Shown: positions 21,866 through 30,594, numbered from the stretch's first letter. The stretch: 64,000 nt of DNA from an uncultured Stenotrophomonas sp. (GCF_913778665.1 NZ_CAJYVQ010000009.1:186001-250000), one strand, 5' to 3'. Notes: a model not told the origin generated them from the letters alone. Made by a program: numbers and translations.

Positions 21866-22321
21866 ATGAACATCGGTGAAGCCGCCAAGGCGTCGAATGT
21901 TTCGGCGAAGATGATCCGCTACTACGAACAGATCGGCCTGATTCCTGCGGCCGATCGCACCGAGTCGGGCTACCGCGCTTACTCGCAGGCGGACATCCAC
22001 CGCCTGCGCTTCATCCGCCGTGCACGTGATCTCGGCTTCCAGGTGGCCGAAATCACCGACCTGCTGGGCCTGTGGAATGACACCTCGCGGCACAGCGCCG
22101 ACGTGAAGCGCCTGGCCGAGCAGCACATTGCCGACCTGGAGCAGCGCATCGAGAGCATGCGGCAGATGGCCGATACGCTGAAGTCGCTGATCAGCTGTTG
22201 TGCCGGCGACGAACGCCCGGACTGCCCGATCCTGGAGCGGCTGGGTGAGGATGAGGACATGCAGCTGCCGGTTGACGCACCCAAGACCGGCGCGGTGCGA
22301 CGGCGTGCGCGCAAGCACTGA
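21866..22321 (+). CDS. cueR: Copper-responsive MerR-family activator
   Basis: 151 aa. The N-terminal MerR helix-turn-helix is 'MNIGEAAKASNVSAKMIRYYEQIGLI', followed by a dimerising coiled coil (~80-115) and the metal loop 'CCAGDERPDCPIL', whose two spaced cysteines match Cys112/Cys120 of E. coli CueR. ATG 21866 has AAGGAG 7 nt upstream. It is in one unit with copA and should activate the 19-bp-spacer promoters of copA and copZ, hence a feedback loop. Confidence 0.92.
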   Translation: MNIGEAAKASNVSAKMIRYYEQIGLIPAADRTESGYRAYSQADIHRLRFIRRARDLGFQVAEITDLLGLWNDTSRHSADVKRLAEQHIADLEQRIESMRQMADTLKSLISCCAGDERPDCPILERLGEDEDMQLPVDAPKTGAVRRRARKH

Positions 22322-22341
22322 GACGTTGTCGCGTACCTGAA

Positions 22342-22376
22342 AAAGCCCGCCGGGTGTGATTTCACCGGGCGGGCTT
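22342..22376. terminator. Hairpin between convergent cueR and copZ
   Basis: AAGCCCGCC pairs with GGGCGGGCTT around a GTGATTTCAC interior, with one mismatch. A-rich on the left and CTTCGTC on the right, it can serve both strands. Confidence 0.75.
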
Positions 22377-22399
22377 CGTCGTGGACGCGAGGCTGCAGA

Positions 22400-22594
22400 T
22401 CAGGCAGTGCGCGGCGGGAAACCTGCATCGTTCACCGCGGCGAAGACATCGTCCTGCGATGCAGTGGTCTGCACCTTGACCAGGCCGCTCGGCGGGTCAG
22501 CGACCACGCGGGCGTTCGGATCGATCTGCTGGATCGCGCGGGTCACGCTACGCGCGCAGCCGCTGCAGGTCATGCCGTCGACATGGAATTCCAT
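22400..22594 (-). CDS. copZ: CopZ-type copper chaperone (HMA domain)
   Basis: 64 aa, a single heavy-metal-associated domain beginning 'MEFHVDGMTCSGC' with the CxxC Cu(I) site. It delivers Cu(I) to CopA in the cytoplasm. The frame is open 14 codons further upstream, but that segment would lie over the -10 box, so the ATG at 22594 with AAGGAG behind it is the start. It is convergent with cueR and separately driven by a matching CueR-type promoter. Confidence 0.9.
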   Translation of the reverse strand: MEFHVDGMTCSGCARSVTRAIQQIDPNARVVADPPSGLVKVQTTASQDDVFAAVNDAGFPPRTA

Positions 22595-22627
22595 CTGTAG
22601 CTCCTTCGGTGCTCGTGAGGTGGAATC

Positions 22628-22658
22628 AGTGTGCACCTTCCAACGATGGCAGGGTCAA
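22628..22658 (-). promoter_or_regulatory. CueR-type copper promoter of copZ
   Basis: On the minus strand TTGACC (22658-22653), a 19-bp spacer, then CACACT (22633-22628). The operator at 22635-22655 reads ACCTTCCAACGATGGCAGGGT in part on the plus strand and differs from the copA operator at only two of 21 positions. Confidence 0.82.
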
Positions 22659-22687
22659 GCGCTGGACTGAATGACGACGCACCAATG

Positions 22688-22722
22688 GAAACGGCAGCCA
22701 CCTGTACCAGCGTGGCTGCCGT
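22688..22722 (-). terminator. Hairpin terminator after the second TonB receptor
   Basis: An 11-bp perfect stem (ACGGCAGCCAC with GTGGCTGCCGT, 22691-22722), followed on the minus strand by TTCC. It lies 68 bp beyond the receptor stop. Confidence 0.6.
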
Positions 22723-22789
22723 GGAGGAAGGTCCCCACCGGGGCGGGGCGAGGGTTGCGCCGGGGAGGGCCCAGGCAACCCCTAGTGCC

Positions 22790-25700
22790 TTAGAACTTCC
22801 AGGTGGCGCCGAAGTACAGCTGGCGGCCTGCGTAGGTGTTGGAGATCAGGCGTGCCTTGGTGTCGCTTCCCAGGTGTACGCGCTGCTCGGACTTGGTGGC
22901 ATTGATCACCGAGGCGGTCAGGGTCCAGTCCGGGGTCAGGTTATAGGCAACGTTCAGGTCCAGCTGGTCGTACGGCTCGGTGTAGACGGTGAGGCCATTG
23001 TTGAGCCCACCGACCACCTGGCCGCGACGGTTGAACGAGGCGCGGGCGAGGAACTTCTCGTTCTCATAGAAGACCGTCACGTTGGCCTGGTTCTTGGCGC
23101 TGCCGACCAGCGGCGAGGAGCCGATTTCCTGGCCGTCCAGAACAATCGAAGCCAGGTTGGTGTCGTTGTAGGTGTAGTTGGCCTGCACGCCGAAGCCGAA
23201 ATCGAAGGTGTACTGGCCGTACAGCTCGACGCCCTGCGACACGCCATCGCGACCATTGGCCTGGGTTTCGTAGCGCTGCACGTTCACCGCTTCACCGTTG
23301 ATGACCATGGGCGTGTCGCGCACCACCGGCAGCGTGAAGTTGTCCACGTTCTTGCGGAACAGGCTGACGCCGGCGACCGCGCCCGGCTGGAAGTACCACT
23401 CCAGGCCCAGGTCGAACTGGGTGGCCTTGAACGGTTCCAGCTGCTTGTTGCTGCCCTGGCCAACCCAGCCGGCCGTTGATGCGCCACCGGCAACGCGGCG
23501 GTCATTGACATACTCTTCGCTGTAATAGCTCAGTGCGCCGGGCGCGGCGATGTCGGTGTAGCCGGGGCGGGCGATCACCTTCGATGCGGCACCACGCAGC
23601 ACCAGCGTGTCGGTGATGTCCCAGGCGATGTTGAAGCTCGGCAGCACGTCGGTGTAGGTGCGGTCCACGCCGATCAGGCTGTAGGTCTTGCTCTGCGCCA
23701 GGTCATGCGGCAGGCGAACGAAGCCACTCTCGCAGCTGTAGGTCGGGTAGGCCGCAGCGGCCGGGTCGGTGCACGCCATCGGCGCGCCAGACGCGTTGTC
23801 CAGGAAGTAGTCGTTGAACTTCTCGATCGAGTCGGAAGACTGCGCGAACTGCTTGGTGCGCACCACGCGCACGCCGACATTGCCGCGCACGCGCTCGGTG
23901 CGGAAGTTGGCCTGGAAGTAGCCGGAGTAGATCTTCTCGTTGACGTTGTAGACGAAGTCTTCCTCGGTACGGTTGTGCGAACCACCATAGGTCTTGTTCA
24001 GATAGTCGATGTACGCCGGGTAGTTGATGCCCGGGAACACGTTGGCATTGAAGCCACCGGCAATGTTGCTGATTGGATTGGACAGGAAGAAGCCGGGCTG
24101 CGCATCGCCGGCAGTCGGATCGCAGCCACTCTGGTAGCGGCTGTTGTCATAGTCGGCCGGGTCACGGCCGGGGCACACCCAGTAGGTATTGCCCGTGTTG
24201 CGGTGGACCTTGCCATCACGGTACTTGGCACCGAACTGGATCGAATCCAGCCAGCCCGACTCAAAGAGCTTGGTCACGTCGGCCTGGAAGTAGTTCTGCT
24301 TGACCTCGGTGCGCTTCCACGACGAATCGGTCGAGCCGGTGTCGACTTCGGCGATGCCGTTCATCAGCTGCTGCTGCAGGTCGGGCGAGAAGGTGGCAGA
24401 CGGCGTGCCAGTCAGGTCCCATGCGCTGTACTGGTTACCGGACAGGTAATCGTTGCCGACCTTGCGGCGCGGCTTGGCCGACATGCGGAAGTTCATCGAC
24501 GGACCACCTTCAGACCAGGTGCGGCCACCGGTGAACGAGGCCTTCCACAGCGGGCTGATGTCCCAGTCGATGGTCAGGTCGGCAGTCTGCGACAGTGCCT
24601 TTTCCTTGCTGTAGCCACCGGTCAGCTGCGGCGTCGGAATCGTGCAGTCATCCGGGCCCCAGCCGCCGGGCTTGAGGCCGGCGGCCTTGGCCTGGTCTTC
24701 GCTGCAGTAGTAGGTCTTTCCAGCCAGCTTTTCGAACTGGGCGCCGGTGACGGTGTTGCCGCTGGCATCGAAGTCCAGGCCATTGAGCAGGCGCCCACCA
24801 GCCCAGTTGCCGTCCTGGTTGTAGCGCGCCATGCTCCATTCCGGAATCTTCAGCATGTTCTGGGTGTAGTCACCCTGCAGCTCGAAGCGGAAGTAGTTGG
24901 CCGTCATCGTGACGTTGTCGACCGGCTTGAACTGGAAGGTCAGCTGGCCGCCCTTGCGCTCGCGCTTTTCTTCCTTCACCGCGAAGTTCACCGAGGTCGG
25001 CATGAAGAAGTCGCTGTAGTTGCCGCCGGTCTGGTTGTTGAAACCGGACTTGCCCCACCAGTAATGGATGCCATCCTGCTGCTGCACGTTGCCATAGGCG
25101 TCGCGTGCCTTGCCGGCGCCGTACCACTGGTAGTCCTCGGTGCTGGCTTCCATGGTACGGGTGGTGCGCTTCTGCTGGGTCACGCCGACCAGCACGCCGA
25201 AACGCTCATCCTTGCTGTGCCACGAATACAGGGCCGAGGCCTGCGGGTCGATATCGTGGTGGGTATCGGAGGAGGTGCCCTCGAGCGTGACGAAGCCCGA
25301 GTTGGACTCCATGTCCAGCGGACGACGGGTGTGCAGGATGACCGTGCCGCCGATGCCGCCTTCGTCGATGCGTGCTTCCGGCGACTTGAACAGCTCGGCG
25401 CTGGACAGCATGTTCGACGGCAGCAGGGTGTAGTTGAACGAACGGGTGGCTTCGTCGTTGGTTTCCGACGTGGCCACGTAGTTGCCATTCAACTGGGTCA
25501 GGGTCAGGTCCGGCGCAAGGCCGCGCACGCTGACACTCTTGCCTTCGCCGCCGCTGCGGGTGATGACCACGCCGGGTACGCGCTGCAGTGCGTCGGCCAC
25601 GTTCTTGTCGGGGAACTTGCCGACGTCCTCAGCGGTGATCACTTCGACAACGGCGTTGGCGTCGCGCTTCTGCTCAAGGCTCTTTTCGATGGCGTAGCGG

Positions 25701-25861
25701 TAGCCGGTGACCTGGACGCTGTCCAGGTTGGTGGCGTCCTGCGAGCCGCTGGTGGTTGCCTGCTGCGCGGCGGCGCCGGCCGGAACGACGGCGGCGGCCA
25801 AGGCCAGCGCGACGGCCAGCGACAATGCGTCCTGGCCATGCGTACGTGTTGAATGCTTCAT
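22790..25861 (-). CDS. TonB-dependent outer-membrane receptor (probable mannoside importer)
   Basis: 1023 aa counted from ATG 25861, which has AGGGAG 8 nt upstream; an ATG two codons earlier (25867) is equally possible. Signal peptide ~1-33 ('AVVPAGAAAQ'), TonB-box-like 'NLDSVQVTGYRYAIEKSLEQKR', plug with 'DVGKFPDKNVADALQRVPGVVITR' and 'SVRGLAPDLTLTQLNG', typical of the large Caulobacter/Xanthomonas carbohydrate receptors. The barrel ends 'LYFGATWKF' with terminal Phe. Two LacI-type operators lie upstream, and a divergent GH92 alpha-mannosidase starts the next unit, so mannose-rich oligosaccharides are the likely ligand. Confidence 0.93.
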   Translation of the reverse strand: MKHSTRTHGQDALSLAVALALAAAVVPAGAAAQQATTSGSQDATNLDSVQVTGYRYAIEKSLEQKRDANAVVEVITAEDVGKFPDKNVADALQRVPGVVITRSGGEGKSVSVRGLAPDLTLTQLNGNYVATSETNDEATRSFNYTLLPSNMLSSAELFKSPEARIDEGGIGGTVILHTRRPLDMESNSGFVTLEGTSSDTHHDIDPQASALYSWHSKDERFGVLVGVTQQKRTTRTMEASTEDYQWYGAGKARDAYGNVQQQDGIHYWWGKSGFNNQTGGNYSDFFMPTSVNFAVKEEKRERKGGQLTFQFKPVDNVTMTANYFRFELQGDYTQNMLKIPEWSMARYNQDGNWAGGRLLNGLDFDASGNTVTGAQFEKLAGKTYYCSEDQAKAAGLKPGGWGPDDCTIPTPQLTGGYSKEKALSQTADLTIDWDISPLWKASFTGGRTWSEGGPSMNFRMSAKPRRKVGNDYLSGNQYSAWDLTGTPSATFSPDLQQQLMNGIAEVDTGSTDSSWKRTEVKQNYFQADVTKLFESGWLDSIQFGAKYRDGKVHRNTGNTYWVCPGRDPADYDNSRYQSGCDPTAGDAQPGFFLSNPISNIAGGFNANVFPGINYPAYIDYLNKTYGGSHNRTEEDFVYNVNEKIYSGYFQANFRTERVRGNVGVRVVRTKQFAQSSDSIEKFNDYFLDNASGAPMACTDPAAAAYPTYSCESGFVRLPHDLAQSKTYSLIGVDRTYTDVLPSFNIAWDITDTLVLRGAASKVIARPGYTDIAAPGALSYYSEEYVNDRRVAGGASTAGWVGQGSNKQLEPFKATQFDLGLEWYFQPGAVAGVSLFRKNVDNFTLPVVRDTPMVINGEAVNVQRYETQANGRDGVSQGVELYGQYTFDFGFGVQANYTYNDTNLASIVLDGQEIGSSPLVGSAKNQANVTVFYENEKFLARASFNRRGQVVGGLNNGLTVYTEPYDQLDLNVAYNLTPDWTLTASVINATKSEQRVHLGSDTKARLISNTYAGRQLYFGATWKF

Positions 25862-25912
25862 TCCCATCTCTCCCTCTCTCCTGGATTGATCCGGTGACGT
25901 GGCACGGACAAC

Positions 25913-25926
25913 TTGAATCGATCTAA
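25913..25926. promoter_or_regulatory. LacI-type operator 1 upstream of the second TonB receptor
   Basis: TTGAATCGATCTAA, matching the window consensus at 14 of 14. It lies about 50 bp before the receptor start on the minus strand. Confidence 0.72.
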
Positions 25927-26034
25927 TTTGAAGTGATTATGCGGTCGTCGCCATGCAGTGGCAGTGGCACCGCGCGTGTGGCCTGGTACGTCCTGTTGCT
26001 GCTTCCCCAACTCCCGGCCATCGCAGTGTCGCTC

Positions 26035-26048
26035 TTGGATCGATCTAA
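26035..26048. promoter_or_regulatory. LacI-type operator 2 upstream of the second TonB receptor
   Basis: TTGGATCGATCTAA, 14 of 14 against the consensus, 122 bp from operator 1 centre to centre. Paired spacing of this kind would allow looping by a tetrameric LacI protein. Confidence 0.7.
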
Positions 26049-26186
26049 GCGATGGGCGGGCGTTTTTTAGCACGGGTCGCCTTTGGGTGCATGCTGCTGC
26101 GCAATATGGTACTGGCGTGGCGAAGGGATGACGGTTTGCTGAAAACAGTGAAATCGTTTTCGTGCGCAGAGGGCGAGGGCGGGGCG

Positions 26187-26446
26187 GCAGGGCTGCGCCC
26201 TGCACCTGCTTGAAGCTAGGGCAACGGCCAGAGCCAAAGCCAAAGCCAAAGCCAAAGCCAAAGCCAAAGCCAAAGCCAAAGCCAAAGCCAAAGCCAAAGC
26301 CAAAGCCAAAGCGGCCCTGGGTTGTCTGTGGTTTGGCGGGGCGGTGTCGGATGGCGGGGACGCCGTAAACCCATCCTTGGGGGCTTGGCCGCGGCATCCA
26401 TGCCGCGGACACCCCGCAATCCGACACCGCCCCGCCTTCGACAGTT
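26187..26446 (-). repeat. Composite structured intergenic element, copy D (reverse orientation, with hexanucleotide array)
   Basis: Read on the minus strand: CTGTCGAAG flank (26438-26446), outer stem (26410-26436 with 26336-26362), hairpin CCGCGG-CATGGATG-CCGCGG (26389-26408), and second hairpin CCC-AAGGAT-GGG (around 26372-26380). A linker made of a TTTGGC array follows, then the terminal hairpin GCAGGGC/GCCCTGC (26187-26203). The two GGA triplets are 20 nt apart. It points toward copy B, 160 bp away. Confidence 0.75.
26227..26310. repeat. Hexanucleotide tandem array (GCCAAA)13 plus one variant unit
   Basis: Thirteen exact GCCAAA units (26233-26310) preceded by GCCAGA. All frames across it are open and give two-residue repeats (KP, FG, LW), which I regard as artefacts. 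Slippage would make the copy number variable between strains. It occupies the linker position of composite element D. Confidence 0.95.
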
Positions 26447-26497
26447 TCCCGGTGACGGTTGGATGGGTTCTGGGTACGGCATGGGGTAACGGCATGG

Positions 26498-26535
26498 GGT
26501 CAGATCCGTTTCCCTTTGGAAAACGGATCTGACCC
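26498..26535. repeat. Long palindrome GGGTCAGATCCGTTT
   Basis: 15-nt arms (26498-26512 and 26521-26535) are exact complements around CCCTTTGG, with further GG/CC pairing in the loop. It sits between copies D and B of the composite element. A similar GGGGTCGG palindrome is at 15921. It may be a terminator or DNA hairpin repeat. Confidence 0.75.
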
Positions 26536-26565
26536 GCGATTGATTGCGTTATCTGTCACAGATTC

Positions 26566-26584
26566 ATCCACGCATGGCGTGGAT
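26566..26584. repeat. SMAG-like hairpin ATCCACGC/GCGTGGAT
   Basis: Arms ATCCACGC and GCGTGGAT around ATG. The same sequence occurs at 39891-39909, also just upstream of a composite element (copy C). Confidence 0.7.
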
Positions 26585-26605
26585 CCGTTGCAGATCGCGA
26601 GAATC

Positions 26606-26783
26606 TGTCGAAGGCGGGGTGGGTCCGGTTGCGGGGGTGTCCGCGGCATGGATGCCGCGGCCAAGCCCCCAGGACGGGTTTACGGCGTCCCCCGCAACCG
26701 GACCCACCCCGACTCCCCATAGCAACCGGCTTCTGCTGTTGCTGTTGCTCCAGCTCGTAGCAGGTGCAGGGCGCAGCCCTGCC
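26606..26783 (+). repeat. Composite structured intergenic element, copy B
   Basis: CTGTCGAAG flank, outer stem of about 25 bp (26615-26639 with 26686-26711), hairpin CCGCGG-CATGGATG-CCGCGG (26641-26660), and second hairpin CCC-CAGGAC-GGG. A linker with CTGCTGTTGCTGTTGC follows, then the terminal hairpin GCAGGGCGCAGCCCTGC (26766-26782). GGA triplets at 26650 and 26672 are 19 nt apart. Confidence 0.78.
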
Positions 26784-26841
26784 GAACCCCCCATCTCATG
26801 CTGCGCCGCAGAATGCATTCGGCTGAACCTGCATGCTCTAC

Positions 26842-26855
26842 TTGAATCGATCTAA
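26842..26855. promoter_or_regulatory. LacI-type operator before the GH92 gene
   Basis: TTGAATCGATCTAA, 14 of 14 and identical to the site at 25913. It lies 128 bp before the chosen ATG. A frame open from 26833 crosses it, another reason to prefer the later start. Confidence 0.72.
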
Positions 26856-26982
26856 ATTCACGACCGCACGGGTCGGGCGTCATTCCAGGGGGAGCTCCCT
26901 GCCGGTCACGGCGGGACTCAGCGGAACGGTGCCGAACGATCCCGGCCGTCTGCCTCCGCGTCATCGACTACAGGAACCCGAC

Positions 26983-29448
26983 ATGCGTCCAGTGCCGTCC
27001 GCTCCCGCCGTCCCATCGACCTCGCGTCCGCTGGCGCGCCTGGCCTTTCTGCTGGCGCTTTCGGCCACACCGATGCTGCTGCAGGCAGCACCGGCTGCCC
27101 TGGAGCGCGAGGTCAACACCTTCATCGGCAGCAAGGACGACGGCAACACCTTCCCGGGCGCGTCGGCACCGTTCGGCCTGATCCAGGTCAGCCCGATCGG
27201 CAGCCACTATTCCGGCTGGCGCTACGACGACGAGAAGATCCGCGGTTTCGGCCACTCGTTCATCTCCGGCGCCGGTTGCTGGGAGCAGGGCGGTCAGGTT
27301 TCGGTGCTGCCGGTGACCGGCTCGATCGGCCCGGGCGGCGATTTCGACACCGGCAACGCCAAGCAGTTCGATCACAAGGCCTACGCATCGAACTACACCC
27401 ATGACGGCGAGATTGGCCAGGCCGGCTATTACAAGGTGCGCCTGACCAGCTACGGCGGCATCGACGCCGAGGCGACCGCGCGCACCCGTGCCGCCGCCGA
27501 GCGCTACACCTTCAGCCAGCGCAGTGGCGAGGGCCACGTGCTGGTCAATGTCGGCCAGGCCAACGAGCGCCATTCGGTGATCGGCAGTGTGGTCGACGTG
27601 GTCGGTGACCGCGTGGTCGAAGGCAAGCTGGTCACCAAGAGTTTCTGCGGTGGGCATCAGTACACCACCTGGTTCCGCATCGAATTCGACCGCCCGTTCA
27701 AGGCGCACGGCACCTGGGGCGAGGGCGGTGGCCTGCCGGGTGCGCGCCACAGCATGGAAGGCGAGCAGAAGCCGAACGGTGCCTGGCTCAGCTTCGACCT
27801 GGCCAAGGGCCAGTCGGTGACGGCGGTCAGCGCGATCTCGCACGTGGACGCTGAAGGCGCGCGCACCAACCTGCGTGCCGAGGGCATGCAGGGCGGCGCG
27901 CTGCTCGGTTTCGACCGCATGCGCACGTTGTCCCAGCAGTCCTGGCGCGAGCAGTTGGGCCGGGTCCGCGTGCAGGGTGGCAACGCCGATGACCGCGCCG
28001 TGTTCTACAGCGCGGTCTACCACGCGCTGCTGCAACCGATGACCGGCAACGATGCCGACGGCCGCTACCGCGGCTACGACGATGGCATCCATCGCGCCGA
28101 CGGCTGGACCTACTACGAGTACTTCTCGCTGTGGGATACCTACCGCGCGCAGAACCAGTGGCTGGCACTGACCCGTCCGGACGTGGCGCGCGATATCGGC
28201 CGCACACTGCTGGCGATCGACGAGCAGGGCGGTTGGCTGCCGCGCTGGGGCTATGCCAACTTTGAGACCAACATCATGACCGGCGACCCGGTCACCCCGT
28301 TCATGGTCGACCTGTGGCGCTTCGGCGCGCTCAAGGGCCGTGAATCGCAGGCCTGGGACGCGCTGCGCCGCAATGCCTTCGGCACGCCGCCGCTGAACTC
28401 GCGGATGGCCGGCCGCTCCGGCAACCCGACCTACCTGGACAAGGGCTACGTGGTCTACGACCGCGCGTTCCCGTCCAAGGGCATGGATGTCGACCCGCAC
28501 CATGGTGGCTCGGCGACGCTGGAATACGCACTGGCCGACTGCGCGCTCTCGCAGATGGCCGATGGCCTTGGCCATGCGCAGGATGCGGCGACGCTGCGTG
28601 AGCGCGGCCGCAACTGGCGCAAGGTGTGGGACCCGCAGGTGCGCGATGCCGAGACCGGCTTCACCGGTTTCCCGCGCCCGCGCACCGAGGACGGCCAGTG
28701 GTACACCCCGGCCGATGGGCACTACAGCCCGCGTTCGCACCATGGCTTCCACGAAGGTACCGCCTGGCAGTACCAGTGGCTGGCGCAGCAGGATGTGCCG
28801 GGCCTGGTCGAAGCAATGGATGGTCGCGTGCAGGCCGGCCGCCGCCTCGATGCCTTCTTTGCAATGGATGTGCTGCAGGCCGACCCGCTCAACGCCGCCC
28901 GCAAGGAGTGGGTGGTCGGGCCGTACAGCTACTACAACCAGTTCCGCTACAACCCCAACAACGAGCCGGACCTGCACTCGCCGTGGCTGTACACGCTGAT
29001 CGGCCAGCCGTGGAAGACCGCCGCCGTGGTGCGTGCCGCGCAGCAGCTGTTCACCAATGCCCCCAACGGCGTGACCGGCAACGATGACCTCGGCACGATG
29101 TCGGCCTGGTACCTGTTCAGTGCGATCGGCATGTACCCGGCGGTGCCGGGCAGCGGCCAGCTCCTGCTGCACACGCCGCGCTTTGCCAAGGTAGAAGTGG
29201 ACATGGGCAACGGTCGCACCCTGCGCATTGACGCGCCGGGCGCCGACGGTCGCCGCCTGCAGTACGTGCAGGGCGTACAGGTCGATGGCCAGGCGCACGC
29301 GCCGGTGTGGATGGATTGGGACCGCCTGCAGCAGGGTCCGCGCCTGCACTTCGCGCTTGACGACACGGCGCCGGAGCAGGGCTGGGGTACGGCGGTGAAG
29401 GACCTGCCAGTATCCTGGTGCGCGGCGCCGGGCAGCCAGCTGCGCTGA
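26983..29448 (+). CDS. GH92 family alpha-mannosidase, exported
   Basis: 821 aa. Signal peptide ~1-34 ('LAFLLALSATPMLLQA') after 'MRPVPSAPAV'. Mature start 'LEREVNTFIGSKDDGNTFPGASAPFGLIQVSP', then 'GFGHSFISGAGC', 'FYSAVYHALLQP', 'YEYFSLWDTYRAQNQWLAL' and 'GNDDLGTMSAWYLFSAIGMYPAVPG', which are GH92 signatures of calcium-dependent exo-alpha-mannosidases. It removes terminal mannose from N-glycans in the periplasm or outside. ATG 26983 has AGGAA upstream. The divergent TonB receptor and shared operators make it part of one uptake-and-digest unit. Linkage (1,2, 1,3 or 1,6) cannot be told. Confidence 0.92.
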   Translation: MRPVPSAPAVPSTSRPLARLAFLLALSATPMLLQAAPAALEREVNTFIGSKDDGNTFPGASAPFGLIQVSPIGSHYSGWRYDDEKIRGFGHSFISGAGCWEQGGQVSVLPVTGSIGPGGDFDTGNAKQFDHKAYASNYTHDGEIGQAGYYKVRLTSYGGIDAEATARTRAAAERYTFSQRSGEGHVLVNVGQANERHSVIGSVVDVVGDRVVEGKLVTKSFCGGHQYTTWFRIEFDRPFKAHGTWGEGGGLPGARHSMEGEQKPNGAWLSFDLAKGQSVTAVSAISHVDAEGARTNLRAEGMQGGALLGFDRMRTLSQQSWREQLGRVRVQGGNADDRAVFYSAVYHALLQPMTGNDADGRYRGYDDGIHRADGWTYYEYFSLWDTYRAQNQWLALTRPDVARDIGRTLLAIDEQGGWLPRWGYANFETNIMTGDPVTPFMVDLWRFGALKGRESQAWDALRRNAFGTPPLNSRMAGRSGNPTYLDKGYVVYDRAFPSKGMDVDPHHGGSATLEYALADCALSQMADGLGHAQDAATLRERGRNWRKVWDPQVRDAETGFTGFPRPRTEDGQWYTPADGHYSPRSHHGFHEGTAWQYQWLAQQDVPGLVEAMDGRVQAGRRLDAFFAMDVLQADPLNAARKEWVVGPYSYYNQFRYNPNNEPDLHSPWLYTLIGQPWKTAAVVRAAQQLFTNAPNGVTGNDDLGTMSAWYLFSAIGMYPAVPGSGQLLLHTPRFAKVEVDMGNGRTLRIDAPGADGRRLQYVQGVQVDGQAHAPVWMDWDRLQQGPRLHFALDDTAPEQGWGTAVKDLPVSWCAAPGSQLR

Positions 29449-29456
29449 GCCGGACT

Positions 29457-29487
29457 GTGCCGTTCGCGGTGACCCAGCGAACGGCAC
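29457..29487. terminator. Stem-loop after the GH92 gene
   Basis: 11-bp perfect stem (GTGCCGTTCGC with GCGAACGGCAC) and a 9-nt loop. There is no U-tract, so it may only attenuate before the LacI gene. Confidence 0.5.
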
Positions 29488-29544
29488 GGCACGACACGGC
29501 CGTGATCCATTAGGCTTGAGCCTTCAGCGGAGTCGGGGAAAACG

Positions 29545-30594
29545 ATGAACGACAACGGCAGCAGTTCCAGCAAGCGCGCTGGCAAGGCGGTGACGGTGAC
29601 CGACATCGCGCGTGCCATCGGTGTGTCACGGGCGACCGTGTCGCTGGTGCTGCGTGGCAGCCCACTGGTCAATGTCGATACCCGGGCCAAGGTCGAGGCC
29701 GAGCTGCGTCGCCAGCGCTATGTCTACAACCGTGCGGCCGCCAACCTGCGCCGGCGCACCTCGTCGAGCATCGCGCTGGTGATCAATGATCTGTCCAACC
29801 CGTTCTTCGCCGAATTTGCGTCCGGCGTGGACGAGGCGTTGGGCGGGCGCGGCTACGTAACATTGCTGGGCAGCACCGGCGAATCTCCCGAGCGGCAGCA
29901 GGCGGTGCTGTCAACGCTGATGGAGCACACCCCCGCCGGCTTGATCCTGTCACCGGCCGAGGGCAGCGACACCGCGCAGCTGCGCCAGGTACTGGGTGCC
30001 AACGCCAACGTGCTGCTGTTCAATCGCGAACTGGACGGCGCCGACTGGGACTTCCTGACCCTGGACAACCAGCACGGCGCCTATCTGGCCACGCGCCACC
30101 TGATCGAGCGTGGCCATCGCCAGATTGCCTTCTTCGGCGGCCACGCGGCATCGAGCTCCTGCCATCAGCGCCGCGCAGGTTTCCAGCAGGCGCTGGCCGA
30201 GGCCGGCCTGTCGCTGCCGCCGGGCTGGATGATCGAGTCGGCACCGAACCGGCTGGAAGCCGCCGCGCGCACCGATGAGCTGTTTGCCGATGGCCATCGC
30301 CCAAGTGCAGCGGTCTGCTACAACGACACCGTCGCGCTGGGCCTGATGCTGGGCTTGAATTCACGCGGCATCCGCCCTGGCGGTGATTTTGCCGTTACCG
30401 GTTTCGATGACATTTCCGAAGCTGCGGTGGCGGTGCCACCGTTGACCACGCTCACTGCCGATCCGCGCGAGCGGGGCCGGCAGGCTGCCGCGCTGTTGCT
30501 GCAACGATTGGACGAACCGGACGCGCCAGCACGGCGCACGGTGGCGCCGGTGCAGTTGCGCATCCGCGAAAGCAGTGCCGCACGACCGAACTGA
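29545..30594 (+). CDS. LacI-family repressor of the mannoside/N-glycan regulon
   Basis: 349 aa. The DNA-binding headpiece 'VTVTDIARAIGVSRATVSLVLRG' (residues ~16-38) with hinge helix, then a periplasmic-binding-like sensor domain: 'SSIALVINDLSNPFFAEFASGVDEAL', 'GHRQIAFFGG', 'PSAAVCYNDTVALGLM' and 'DFAVTGFDDISEAAVAVPPLTTL'. The ATG has GGGGAAAACG upstream. Gene order GH92-LacI-symporter-kinase-isomerase-mannosidase suggests it senses mannose or a derivative and binds the TTGRATCGATCYAA sites. Such 14-bp CG-centred palindromes are typical LacI operators. It resembles the ManR regulators described for Xanthomonads; the symbol is left open. Confidence 0.88.
   Translation: MNDNGSSSSKRAGKAVTVTDIARAIGVSRATVSLVLRGSPLVNVDTRAKVEAELRRQRYVYNRAAANLRRRTSSSIALVINDLSNPFFAEFASGVDEALGGRGYVTLLGSTGESPERQQAVLSTLMEHTPAGLILSPAEGSDTAQLRQVLGANANVLLFNRELDGADWDFLTLDNQHGAYLATRHLIERGHRQIAFFGGHAASSSCHQRRAGFQQALAEAGLSLPPGWMIESAPNRLEAAARTDELFADGHRPSAAVCYNDTVALGLMLGLNSRGIRPGGDFAVTGFDDISEAAVAVPPLTTLTADPRERGRQAAALLLQRLDEPDAPARRTVAPVQLRIRESSAARPN

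Noticed and set aside
26227..26310. Tandem array as a CRISPR
   Set aside because: Units are 6 bp with no spacers; no cas genes are nearby.
26162..26368. Open frames through the GCCAAA array giving KP, FG or LW repeat proteins
   Set aside because: All frames of a stop-free hexamer array are open. No ribosome site, no conserved flanks, and the array is a linker in a noncoding repeat element.
26968..29487. 839-codon open frame antisense to the GH92 gene
   Set aside because: Shadow frame typical of GC-rich DNA. The sense frame has a signal peptide and GH92 motifs; the antisense product is His/Arg-rich without a recognisable domain.
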